From: Hyphomicrobiaceae bacterium UBA4118
Lineage (GTDB): Bacteria; Pseudomonadota; Alphaproteobacteria; Rhizobiales; Methyloligellaceae
Reading direction: 5' to 3'
Assembly (NCBI GenBank): GCA_002383105.1
Contig: DFXC01000118.1
Coordinates: forward strand, 26,452 to 53,018
Length of the DNA stretch: 26,567 nt
Below are positions 1 to 5,713 of the stretch, piece after piece. The notes below the pieces were generated by a model that was not told the origin of the DNA, ran no database searches, and was given only the letters and a program-made list of their open reading frames with translations. The position numbers were made by a program, and so were the translations under genes. Position 1 is the first letter of the stretch; every line of letters starts with the position of its first letter.

Positions 1-58
1 GGCCAACGTGGCAGATGTCGGGCACTGACGCGCAAAGAGACCAAGCCAGAAAAGAAAA

Positions 59-83
59 AGCCCCGGGCCGCGAGCGCGGGGCT
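59..83 (+). terminator. Terminator-like hairpin 1
   Basis: AGCCCCG (59-65) pairs with CGGGGCT (77-83) around an 11-base loop. It is preceded by an A-rich run and followed only by a weak T tract (AGTTT). It could act in either direction, since the A-run upstream becomes a T-run on the minus strand. Confidence 0.5.
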
Positions 84-201
84 AGTTTAAGTTGCGCAAA
101 CCCATGCGCGAGCTCCCGCTCATCCGGGTAGCTTGGGAGCAGAGCCGAATCGGGGCACCTGCACACTGCGCGGACACTATCACCTAAAGCTACAAATGAA
201 G

Positions 202-231
202 AAGCCCCGCACGGGGGGAGCGGGGCTTTTT
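202..231 (+). terminator. Intrinsic terminator 2
   Basis: AAGCCCCGC (202-210) pairs with GCGGGGCTT (220-228) and is followed by further T residues. This is the classic stem plus T-tract form and the strongest terminator of the three. No gene above about 27 codons lies immediately upstream. Confidence 0.75.
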
Positions 232-309
232 CGGTTCCTTTGGGGGGAACAGTGATGGGGAGGGACTCCCATCAACCCCCATTAGTTAGTCATCGCTGAC
301 CGTTTTAGC

Positions 310-335
310 AACCCCGGCCAAGTGAGCGGGGTTTT
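310..335 (+). terminator. Terminator-like hairpin 3
   Basis: AACCCCG (310-316) pairs with CGGGGTT (327-333) followed by TT. It is the third GC-stem/T-tract structure within about 280 bases. It sits just after a 14-codon mini-frame and ahead of the decayed zinc-ribbon gene at 430. Confidence 0.6.
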
Positions 336-429
336 CAACACCAACTCTCTAGGGGCGGAATTCCGTCTCACTTTTTAGGGGACTGTTTCCGGCAATCCAC
401 TTCGGCTTGCGAGACTTAAGGAAGGTCAC

Positions 430-591
430 ATGCGGACTCAAAACATCTAAGCATGCTCCGTCTGCGGCAAGGAGACCACTCTTGCTGTGACCGAGCCTCA
501 TCCAATTCTCTGTGGCCGACGAGCGCCCCTGAAAACGCTACCAACGAGTGCCGCGAGGCAACCCGCGAACAGGAGCGCACCGCCTAGCTGA
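430..591 (+). pseudogene. Decayed small zinc-ribbon protein with in-frame TAA
   Basis: A strong Shine-Dalgarno (AAGGAAGG) precedes ATG 430-432, but the frame meets TAA at 448-450 after six codons. The same frame continues with CSVCGKETTLAVTEPHP, which looks like the first half of a small zinc-ribbon protein: a CxxC knuckle, then a further Cys about 16 residues on. From memory, small rhizobial proteins of this type have CxxCGKET...EPHP followed by a second CxxC knuckle. Here the second knuckle is missing and the frame runs into the antisense of the gene ending at 498. I infer a nonsense mutation (for example CAA to TAA) plus loss of the 3' half. The family match is recall, not a search. Confidence 0.4.
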
Positions 592-719
592 GTGCTGGCG
601 ACTTCCGTTTTGATCACGAGCGCCGCTCCAGCTACGACGGCCAAAATCGCGCTGCTCAGTGCGGCATCGCCGACGAACATGCCGAGAAGCCCCTTGGCGA
701 CGTCGCGGACAAGGTTCAT
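498..719 (-). CDS. Small membrane protein, coupled to the ExxE membrane protein
   Basis: This is a 73-residue protein that I do not recognise by family. Its ATG overlaps the stop of the upstream gene in an ATGA arrangement (716-719), so it is probably translated by coupling and belongs to the same transcript. A longer reading from 824 is possible, but its extra N-terminus is simply the other frame of the upstream gene. The sequence predicts two membrane helices, roughly residues 20-38 and 46-62, with a basic C-terminal tail (RGARRPQR). No catalytic motif is visible. Its position suggests an accessory subunit or partner of the neighbouring transporter-like protein, which is inference from context only. 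Confidence 0.6.
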   Translation of the reverse strand: MNLVRDVAKGLLGMFVGDAALSSAILAVVAGAALVIKTEVASTQLGGALLFAGCLAALVGSVFRGARRPQRIG

Positions 720-1465
720 TGCGCTGTCCATATCGCTGAGCGGCGGATCACCGCACCCGAACCGAGCCCGACGAGCAGGAAGGCAGCGGCGAAGACGAAC
801 AGCACGAGATCCCCACCGGGCCATGCGATCCCGAGACCTTCGCCGGTCCAGAACACGCCGAATGCGGAAAGCATGATTCCAACACCAAATTTGAGCGTGT
901 TTTCTGGAACCCGTGCGAGTGGTCGTTGAATGAGGACGCCGACCGCGAGAACAAGCATACAGGCGGCGAGCGCCCCAAGCGACGCTGGCAGTAGTAAGCT
1001 GTGGCCAGCTCCCACGGCTATCACGATGAAGGCGACCTCAAGTCCCTCTAGCAAGACCGCCTTAAAGGCGGTGATACCACCGATCCAGTCCAGACCGGAT
1101 TGCCTGGACATCGCTTCTTGGCTCAGAGTGGCGGTATCTGCGGCGAAAGCGGCTTGTTGGTCACGCAAGGGAATGACCCCCGCATATCGAAGAACCGCTT
1201 CGCGCAACCAACCCAACCCAAAGAGCAGAAGCAGCACCCCGATGATAAGTTGTAGAAGGTGCAGCGGTATGCGGTTGAGGATCGGCCCAAAAAGCACAAC
1301 CAGAAGCGCCAGCACCAACAAACCGGCCATTGCGCCCATCAAGGCCGCCCGCCAGCCGCGTAACGTGCCTACGGCGAGCACGATGGTGAATGCCTCGACG
1401 GCTTCGACCAGGGACGCAGCGAAGGCGGCTCCGACCGCTGGGGCGGCAACCGTCCAGGAAATCAT
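716..1465 (-). CDS. FTR1-like polytopic membrane protein with duplicated ExxE motif (COG4280-like)
   Basis: A 249-residue, very hydrophobic protein with about seven membrane segments. I chose the ATG at 1465 because GGAGGG lies seven bases upstream; the upstream ATG at 1501 lacks a good ribosome site. The protein consists of two related halves, each starting with an acidic motif in a membrane helix: VEAVEAFTIVLAVG (Glu21, Glu24) and LEGLEVAFIVIAVG (Glu140, Glu143). A hydrophilic loop around residues 98-128 separates them. The motifs recall the REGLE helices that bind iron in FTR1 permeases, and the layout resembles uncharacterised COG4280 membrane proteins. A metal-ion transport role is therefore a reasonable inference, but the usual Arg of REGLE is absent (Leu-Val and Leu-Leu instead). 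The gene is translationally coupled to the 73-residue microprotein downstream. Confidence 0.8.
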   Translation of the reverse strand: MISWTVAAPAVGAAFAASLVEAVEAFTIVLAVGTLRGWRAALMGAMAGLLVLALLVVLFGPILNRIPLHLLQLIIGVLLLLFGLGWLREAVLRYAGVIPLRDQQAAFAADTATLSQEAMSRQSGLDWIGGITAFKAVLLEGLEVAFIVIAVGAGHSLLLPASLGALAACMLVLAVGVLIQRPLARVPENTLKFGVGIMLSAFGVFWTGEGLGIAWPGGDLVLFVFAAAFLLVGLGSGAVIRRSAIWTAQ

Positions 1466-1637
1466 CCCGTATCCCTCCAAACCCCATCCGCTATCGAGCA
1501 TTCGATGTGGTGTGGGCCAGAGCTTACCGCTTCTGACTCAAATGAGACACCGCGAAGAGCGCCCCGGCTCTCGATTGGAGCGGCAGAAGACAACGTTGGC
1601 CAAAAAGGCATTCCCATGGAGAAAGAAGTAGGGGACA

Positions 1638-1733
1638 ATGCCGATCAAGGGCTTCACAGTCGGAGTACGAAGAGGCAATGCTTGGCTAGGTGCTGCAACG
1701 GGAGATAGATCATGTCGCTCGGACTCATATTGA
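1638..1733 (+). CDS. Possible 31-codon leader ORF upstream of the DUF3309 gene
   Basis: ATG 1638-1640 follows AGTAGGGG and opens a 31-codon frame that ends at TGA 1731-1733, 21 bases inside the start of the DUF3309 gene in another frame. It is the only upstream frame that overlaps that start, so its translation could affect initiation of the downstream gene. There is no family match and no strong coding bias. It may be chance. Confidence 0.2.
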   Translation: MPIKGFTVGVRRGNAWLGAATGDRSCRSDSY

Positions 1734-1876
1734 TCATCATCCTTGTCATCTTCTTGTTGGGTGGCTTCAGTGGCCGCTTCGGCGGCTACGGCTACGGCTT
1801 CGGTCACGGCGGCATGGGTGTCATCGGTATCATCCTGATCATCCTCGTCGTCCTACTTCTCATAGGTCGGCTGTGA
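1712..1876 (+). CDS. DUF3309 family small membrane protein
   Basis: A 54-residue protein with GGGAG a few bases upstream of its ATG. It has two hydrophobic helices, about residues 4-17 and 36-53, joined by a Gly/Tyr/Phe-rich loop (SGRFGGYGYGFGHGGMG). This layout, with an N-terminal MSLGLILIIILVIFLLG and a C-terminal ILVVLLLIGRL, matches my recollection of the DUF3309 family, tiny proteins frequent in Hyphomicrobiales whose function is unknown. The gene stands alone between the ExxE membrane protein (divergent) and a long non-coding stretch. Length is normal for the family. Confidence 0.8.
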   Translation: MSLGLILIIILVIFLLGGFSGRFGGYGYGFGHGGMGVIGIILIILVVLLLIGRL

Positions 1877-2046
1877 TCTGACAACGACGCCCGGCCGCGC
1901 ATGTGCTGCACCTCCATCGGTTCCTTTCATAGGACCCGATCATGTCGGCGTGACCGAGGGGCTTCCTGTGGGCACCTGCTATCAGCAGGCGACGCCGCTT
2001 CAGGGCTGCGGCTTTCGCTTTACCAATAGGACCCTTGCGGCACCCT

Positions 2047-2256
2047 TCAATCCAACATCAGACGTTCGCAGGGGCCGGGGCGTCGTTTGCTCCTACTTGT
2101 TGTCGATGCAAGCGGTCCGGGCGCCAGGGGCGGCACCTTTAATGGTAGCACCGTCCCCCCGGGGGCCACCTTAGCCTGTCCGGGGCCGCCTGGCTCCTCG
2201 GCCAAGCCGATCGACGACGCGCCCAAAAGCGCGGCCAGCCCGAGGGCAGAGCGTTC
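2047..2256 (-). pseudogene. Possible frameshifted small secreted protein
   Basis: Reading leftward from 2256 there is a 69-codon frame with no start codon. It begins ALGLAALLGASSIGLAEEPG and continues as a Pro/Gly/Leu-rich tail to TGA 2047-2049. The first part looks like the hydrophobic core and cleavage region (GLA|EE) of a signal peptide. The bases just upstream in the next frame encode a basic stretch (RGKRIAVRT) that would suit the N-terminus of the same signal peptide. One base of frameshift would join them, and the expected start codon reads ACG. Third-position GC is high along the frame. I infer a small exported protein broken by a frameshift and start loss; this is speculative. Confidence 0.25.
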
Positions 2257-2471
2257 TTACCGCGATTCTCTTTCCCCTCGTGGCTGCAATCCCTCAGGCA
2301 CTCTATTACCAAGCTCACCACGGGGCAACGGCGTGCTCACGCCCGGCTTTGGGTCAGCAGCTGAACTAAGCAGCGCCCATCGGGTTCCGCTTGGGTATCA
2401 AGAGACGACATTGGCGGCTGCTTCGGCACCCTTATTGACAGCAGTGGCCTTCACCTAAGTACTTGCGCCGC

Positions 2472-2492
2472 TTTGGGGACGAATTTGGGGAC
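2472..2492. repeat. Short direct repeat beside tRNA-Ser
   Basis: TTTGGGGAC occurs twice (2472-2480 and 2484-2492), separated by GAA, a 12-base period, 57 bases from the 3' end of the tRNA-Ser gene. Paired short direct repeats next to a tRNA 3' end are what arm-type binding sites of tyrosine recombinases look like, but no integrase gene is in the window. Confidence 0.35.
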
Positions 2493-2548
2493 CGCCTCAA
2501 CAGGCAAGACAAAACGTCGATATATATCAAAGTGCTGCCACCTAAACT

Positions 2549-2638
2549 TGGCGGAGGGGGAGGGATTCGAACCCTCGAGACGCTTGCGCGCCTGCCGGTT
2601 TTCAAGACCGGTGCCTTCAACCACTCGGCCACCCCTCC
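2549..2638 (-). tRNA. tRNA-Ser (anticodon TGA)
   Basis: Read on the minus strand, the gene begins GGAGGGGTGGCCGAGTGG. It has an anticodon stem-loop with CTTGAAA (anticodon TGA at 2602-2604), a long variable arm typical of class II tRNAs, a T arm containing GGTTCGAATCC, and an acceptor strand closing CCCCTCC-G with CCA encoded. At 90 bases including CCA, the length is right for tRNA-Ser. It reads UCA and, by wobble, other UCN codons. Its 3' end faces the decayed accessory stretch on the left. Confidence 0.95.
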
Positions 2639-2886
2639 TGTCGCAAGGCATGAACCTCTTGCCGGAGGTCCGGCGCCGGGAACCGCAAAGCGCGACACCG
2701 CATTTATGCGCTTGTCTTTGGGCTTCCCCACGATCCTTCATAAGGCCATGAGCCGCAAGCCCGATCCTTACGGTCGTGGCAGGAGGCCCTAAGGGCGATA
2801 AGCGGCCGGCGAGTGCGGTGGCGGCAGACCCGGCCAAGCCCGGCGGGGCCTGATACAGATCCCTCGTTTCAGCCGCGCAAGAGAAG

Positions 2887-3600
2887 CTAGATCTGATCCG
2901 GTGCGCTTCGCCTCAGCCGTCGCCGGCGCACCATCCCGGCGCAAACCACGAACAGCGCGCCTAAGGTCGCGCCTACGAGCCAGACGGTGTGCGCCGTGGC
3001 GGGGTCGAAGTTCGCCGTGAACAACGGGTCCTTGGCGATGATCTCTCCGGCGATCCAGCCAAGCAGCGCGGCGCCGGCCCAGACCACGATAGGGAAGCGG
3101 TCGAGCAAGGTCATGACCATGGCGGCGCCGGCCATGATCAGCGGGATGCTGACGGCAAGACCGAACATCAGCAGCGCATAGCTTTTCGGCGCTTCGAATT
3201 TCTCTGCCACCGCGGCGATGGCGACGACGTTGTCGAGGCTCATCACCACGTCGGCAATGGCGACGATCCTGATCGCGCGAAAAAGACTATCGACCGGCTC
3301 GATCTGACCGTTCTTGCCGTTCTCCTCAGGCCCCAGCAACTTGACCGCAATCCACAGCAAGAGCACGCCGCCGACGAGCTTCAGGTAAGCCATCTGCATC
3401 AGTGTCGTGATCAAGCCGGCAAATACGACGCGCAGGCTGATGGCTACGATCGTCCCCAGAACGACGCCCCAAAGGCGCTGATTGAGCGGCAGCTTACGGC
3501 AGGCAAGCGCAATGACGACGGCGTTGTCGCCGGACAACAGGATGTCGATCCAGATGATTTGCAGGACGGCGAGCCAGAAGCCAGGTTCGTCGATGATCAT
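2887..3600 (-). CDS. TerC family integral membrane protein (YjbE-type)
   Basis: A 237-residue polytopic inner-membrane protein. The two halves each carry the family signature of an Asp-Asn pair in a helix: LLSGDNAVVIALA (Asp25) and VVMSLDNVVAIAAVA (Asp123). About seven hydrophobic segments are visible, with a charged loop near residues 90-105 and an Arg-rich C-terminus. TerC-family proteins have been linked to metal-ion export, notably Mn(II), and to metal loading of secreted proteins; the tellurite name is historical. The substrate here is not shown by the sequence. The start at 3600 is preceded by a purine-rich GGAGAAGGGGGG tract. It is transcribed alone toward the tRNA-Ser gene, and no classic T-tract terminator is visible after it. 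Confidence 0.88.
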   Translation of the reverse strand: MIIDEPGFWLAVLQIIWIDILLSGDNAVVIALACRKLPLNQRLWGVVLGTIVAISLRVVFAGLITTLMQMAYLKLVGGVLLLWIAVKLLGPEENGKNGQIEPVDSLFRAIRIVAIADVVMSLDNVVAIAAVAEKFEAPKSYALLMFGLAVSIPLIMAGAAMVMTLLDRFPIVVWAGAALLGWIAGEIIAKDPLFTANFDPATAHTVWLVGATLGALFVVCAGMVRRRRLRRSAPDQI

Positions 3601-3877
3601 GCTGCTGCCCGCCCCCCCTTCTCCCCGCCGAGGTGCTGGGCAGCCCCTCCGACCGGCCCGGCGCCTTACCCTTTGCCGTCAAAAGCGGCAAGGGCAAGAC
3701 GGGATATATGCTTTTTGGTACAAGATTGAAGGTGGCTTGGACACTTTAGTTTCTCGTACCCGATGCCCAAGTCTTCGCCGCCTTTTCCGGCCACGACAAG
3801 CCGTCGCCGATGCACTATGCTGAGCCTCGTCTATGTGACGAATCGGGGCCGCTGGTCCACTTCACGGGGAAGAAACG

Positions 3878-4024
3878 ATGACGCTTGATCCAGTCTTGAT
3901 TAGTCCGCTGATTGCTTTGGTCGCCGGAATTCTCATCCTGCTCATGCCGCGCCTGCTCAATTATGTGGTGGCGATCTATCTCATCGCCATCGGCATCATT
4001 GGCCTCGCGAACCACTTCCATTAA
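3878..4024 (+). CDS. DUF3096 family small membrane protein
   Basis: A 48-residue protein preceded by GGGGAAG about six bases before its ATG. It is almost wholly hydrophobic with the pattern PLIALVAGILILLMPRLLNY followed by a second helix (VVAIYLIAIGIIGL), which is the characteristic pattern of DUF3096 microproteins as I recall them (usual length about 45-60). Two membrane helices separated by MPRLLNY are expected. Function is unknown in the family. It is divergent from the TerC-family gene (3600), with about 275 bases between the two starts. Confidence 0.82.
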   Translation: MTLDPVLISPLIALVAGILILLMPRLLNYVVAIYLIAIGIIGLANHFH

Positions 4025-4382
4025 GCGAAAGCAACAGCGACCGAATCCCGCCTTGCGAGAGGCGGAGAACCGGGCAGAATTGCTGTTGCGAGCCGCCCGA
4101 TCATTAGAGCTTGAAAGGGCAACAGTCAGCTGGAACCGCATCGGCCGATGGCCTATAGTTCCCTAATCACGCTCAAGACCTCAGGAGAAATCACCCGAGG
4201 GATGCGGGGCCGATCCTTGTAGACATCCGGGCGAAGGGGCCAATGGCTGAGTTCCGCCCACCGCGACATCGTCATTAGCGTTTCGATCTAGCGCAGCGCT
4301 GCGGCAAGACAGGGTATCGAGGGTTTTGGACAGAGCAGGCAACCAAGCCAAGTGGTGCCGCATCAGGGCGGATGAGGATTCC
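4025..4382. other. Intergenic stretch before the BON-repeat gene
   Basis: About 360 bases without a supportable gene. A TTG-initiated frame of 38 codons (from about 4052 to TAA near 4166) encodes an amphipathic, Arg/Leu/Glu-rich segment (LREAENRAELLLRAARSLEL) but has no ribosome site. I found no convincing hairpin terminator after the DUF3096 gene. An in-frame ATG at 4326 would extend the next gene by 19 residues but is disfavoured by ribosome-site position. Confidence 0.4.
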
Positions 4383-5411
4383 ATGTCGGGGTCCCGGCCG
4401 AGATTGTTGCTGCTCGGCATCGTCGCGGTGATGGCATTGATCGCCGCCTTCGGCGTGCACCTTGGCTTTGGCAGCGGACCGGACTTGCCTGCCGCGCATG
4501 CGTGGCTCGTGCCGCCGGTCACCGGGTCCATCAAAGTCGCCGACAAGACCGAAGCGCACCCGGCCGGCTATGTCTGGTCGGCGACGCGCATCGGCTCCAG
4601 CATAAGGCTGCGCGGCGCGGTGCCGTCGGAGGAGGACCGCCGTACCCTGCTCGGCATGGTGAAGGCGAACTTCCCCGATTTGGGAGTCGAGGACCGGCTC
4701 AAGATCGCCGCGGGCGCGCCTCCAAAAGAGCAGTGGCTCGGCGCCGTGAGCTTCGGACTCAAGCAACTGTCGCATCTGAAACGCGGCTCGGCGCGTTTGC
4801 TCGATGTCTCCTTGAAGGTCGACGGCGAGGCACGCAGCGCTGCCGACTACGCCGAGGTGAAGAAGGCCCTTGCCGGGCCCTTGCCGACCGGCCTGTCCAT
4901 TCTGGGCGAAAGCATCAGGCCTCCGATTGCCGATCCCTTCGTGTTCGTCGCCGATCTCGGCACCAATGCGCTGAGCCTGTCGGGCAGCGTGCCGAGCGAG
5001 GACGCGCGCAAGCAGGTGCGGGACCTGTCGCGGCAATTGTTCGAACGGCCTGGTCTTGACGACCGCCTCCAGCTTGCCTCCGGCGCGCCCAAGAAGTGGG
5101 ATGAGGCGGTCGCCGCGGCGCTGCACGCGCTGAGCCGGCTCGAGTCGGGCAAGATTTCGCTGTCGGGGCTGGCGGTGACGATCGAGGGCGTGGCGCCGGA
5201 TAAGGGCACCGCGGTCGCCGTGTCCTATCAGCTGAGGCGCGATCTTCCGGAGCTGTTCTCGACGTCGGAGAGCATCAAGTGGAAGGAGGCGTCTGTGTCC
5301 CATGACGTCGCCTCTCAAGTCATCCCGCGCATCAAGAAAATCGCCCGCACCGACGGCCAATCGCCGAACGGCGACCTGCCGAAATTGCCGCCCTTGCTCG
5401 ACAACGAGTGA
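4383..5411 (+). CDS. Membrane-anchored protein with two BON-like repeats, no OmpA domain
   Basis: A 342-residue protein. I chose ATG 4383 because GAGG lies five bases upstream and it puts a single signal-anchor helix at residues 5-27. The rest should lie in the periplasm. Two similar units follow: residues 63-181 and 186-301. Each has a beta-strand segment ending in GAVPSEEDRR or GSVPSEDARK, then GVEDRLKIAAGAP or GLDDRLQLASGAP, then a Leu-rich helix with LSHLKRG or LSRLESG. This is the BON-like tandem layout seen in rhizobial and mycobacterial OmpA-family proteins. In those the repeats are followed by a C-terminal peptidoglycan-binding OmpA domain; here the protein ends with a short Pro-rich tail instead. 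BON domains are thought to bind phospholipid or polysaccharide. Two tiny membrane-protein genes follow closely. Confidence 0.7.
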   Translation: MSGSRPRLLLLGIVAVMALIAAFGVHLGFGSGPDLPAAHAWLVPPVTGSIKVADKTEAHPAGYVWSATRIGSSIRLRGAVPSEEDRRTLLGMVKANFPDLGVEDRLKIAAGAPPKEQWLGAVSFGLKQLSHLKRGSARLLDVSLKVDGEARSAADYAEVKKALAGPLPTGLSILGESIRPPIADPFVFVADLGTNALSLSGSVPSEDARKQVRDLSRQLFERPGLDDRLQLASGAPKKWDEAVAAALHALSRLESGKISLSGLAVTIEGVAPDKGTAVAVSYQLRRDLPELFSTSESIKWKEASVSHDVASQVIPRIKKIARTDGQSPNGDLPKLPPLLDNE

Positions 5412-5417
5412 GGCCGG

Positions 5418-5510
5418 ATGCAGCTCGCCGATTTGTGGCTTTATTTCCTGATTGTCTTTGCCATCGGATTCGCCCTGGGCTGGTTCAATCGTTGGCCGGT
5501 TCGCTCCTAG
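5418..5510 (+). CDS. 30-residue single-helix membrane microprotein
   Basis: The ATG lies six bases after the stop of the BON-repeat gene, so co-translation is likely. The product is almost a single membrane helix (LWLYFLIVFAIGFALGWF) with a short basic tail (NRWPVRS). Small helices with an FAxGxxxGW pattern are found beside OmpA/BON genes in rhizobia as I recall, either free or as N-termini of longer proteins. Its spacing, hydrophobicity and clean start and stop support it being real despite its size. Function is unknown; a helix partner for the BON protein anchor is inference. Confidence 0.55.
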   Translation: MQLADLWLYFLIVFAIGFALGWFNRWPVRS

Positions 5511-5537
5511 AGCATCATCGGTAGGGCAGGGTGGCTG

Positions 5538-5693
5538 ATGAGCAATTTCGCACTGAGCACGTGGAGCCTGCTTGTGTTCCTTTTCGCTGCCGGGCTCGCC
5601 TTGGGCAGTCTTGCGCGCGGAACCTACGAGCGGCAGAAGCGGATCGGGGCCGCTCGGCGCAAAGGCGGCGAAGATAAGCCGCGCAAAAAGTAG
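5538..5693 (+). CDS. 51-residue membrane microprotein with basic tail
   Basis: This starts 27 bases after the 30-residue gene, with AGGGCAGGG about ten bases upstream. Residues 8-27 form one hydrophobic helix (WSLLVFLFAAGLALGSLA), and residues 28-51 are strongly basic (RQKRIGAARRKGGEDKPRKK). By the positive-inside rule the tail should be cytoplasmic and the N-terminus periplasmic. I do not recognise a family. It is the last gene of the BON-repeat unit and converges with the alpha/beta hydrolase gene. An inverted repeat CCGCCAA/TTGGCGG (5701-5707 with 5721-5727) between the convergent genes may help stop transcription, though it lacks a T tract. Confidence 0.55.
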   Translation: MSNFALSTWSLLVFLFAAGLALGSLARGTYERQKRIGAARRKGGEDKPRKK

Positions 5694-5713
5694 TAAAGCC
5701 CCGCCAAGCCGCT

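Larger units (their letters stand above)
1..429. other. Gene-poor stretch with three terminator-like hairpins
   Basis: No confident gene is visible. A reading frame entering from the left edge ends at TGA 26-28 and could be the tail of a gene outside the window, but eight codons prove nothing. Three GC-rich hairpins are listed separately. Between hairpins one and two there is a 27-codon ATG frame (104-187, no clear Shine-Dalgarno). Between hairpins two and three there is a 14-codon ATG frame (255-299) preceded by a run of six G. Each mini-frame is closed by the next hairpin. These could be tiny genes, small RNAs or chance; nothing here is recognisable by family. Confidence 0.4.
1877..2548. 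other. Non-coding or decayed stretch between DUF3309 gene and tRNA-Ser
   Basis: No intact gene can be supported in these roughly 670 bases. Reading frames of 60-123 codons exist on both strands but start without ribosome sites and have no recognisable product. The two things worth marking, a probable broken secreted-protein gene (2047-2256, minus) and a short direct repeat near the tRNA (2472-2492), are listed separately. A perfect GC palindrome, CCCCCGGGGG, lies near 2156-2165. Confidence 0.5.

Noticed and set aside
930..1631. 233-codon plus-strand frame opposite the ExxE membrane protein
   Set aside because: The minus-strand frame is a coherent polytopic membrane protein with duplicated motifs and a good ribosome site.
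2087..2458. 123-codon plus-strand frame in the stretch left of tRNA-Ser
   Set aside because: There is no ribosome site, the composition is Pro/Ser/Ala/Arg-rich, and the minus strand carries a more plausible signal-peptide-like reading.
3601..3760. yybP-ykoY (manganese) riboswitch upstream of the TerC-family gene
   Set aside because: Such riboswitches often precede TerC-type genes, so I looked for the conserved GGGGAGUA and CGUCA loops. The leader is GC-rich and contains a TGACGGC but not the rest of the pattern.
4275..5360. 361-codon open frame on the minus strand opposite the BON-repeat gene
   Set aside because: The plus-strand frame has a ribosome site, a membrane anchor and internal repeats. 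The reverse frame is Arg/Gly/His-rich without domains.
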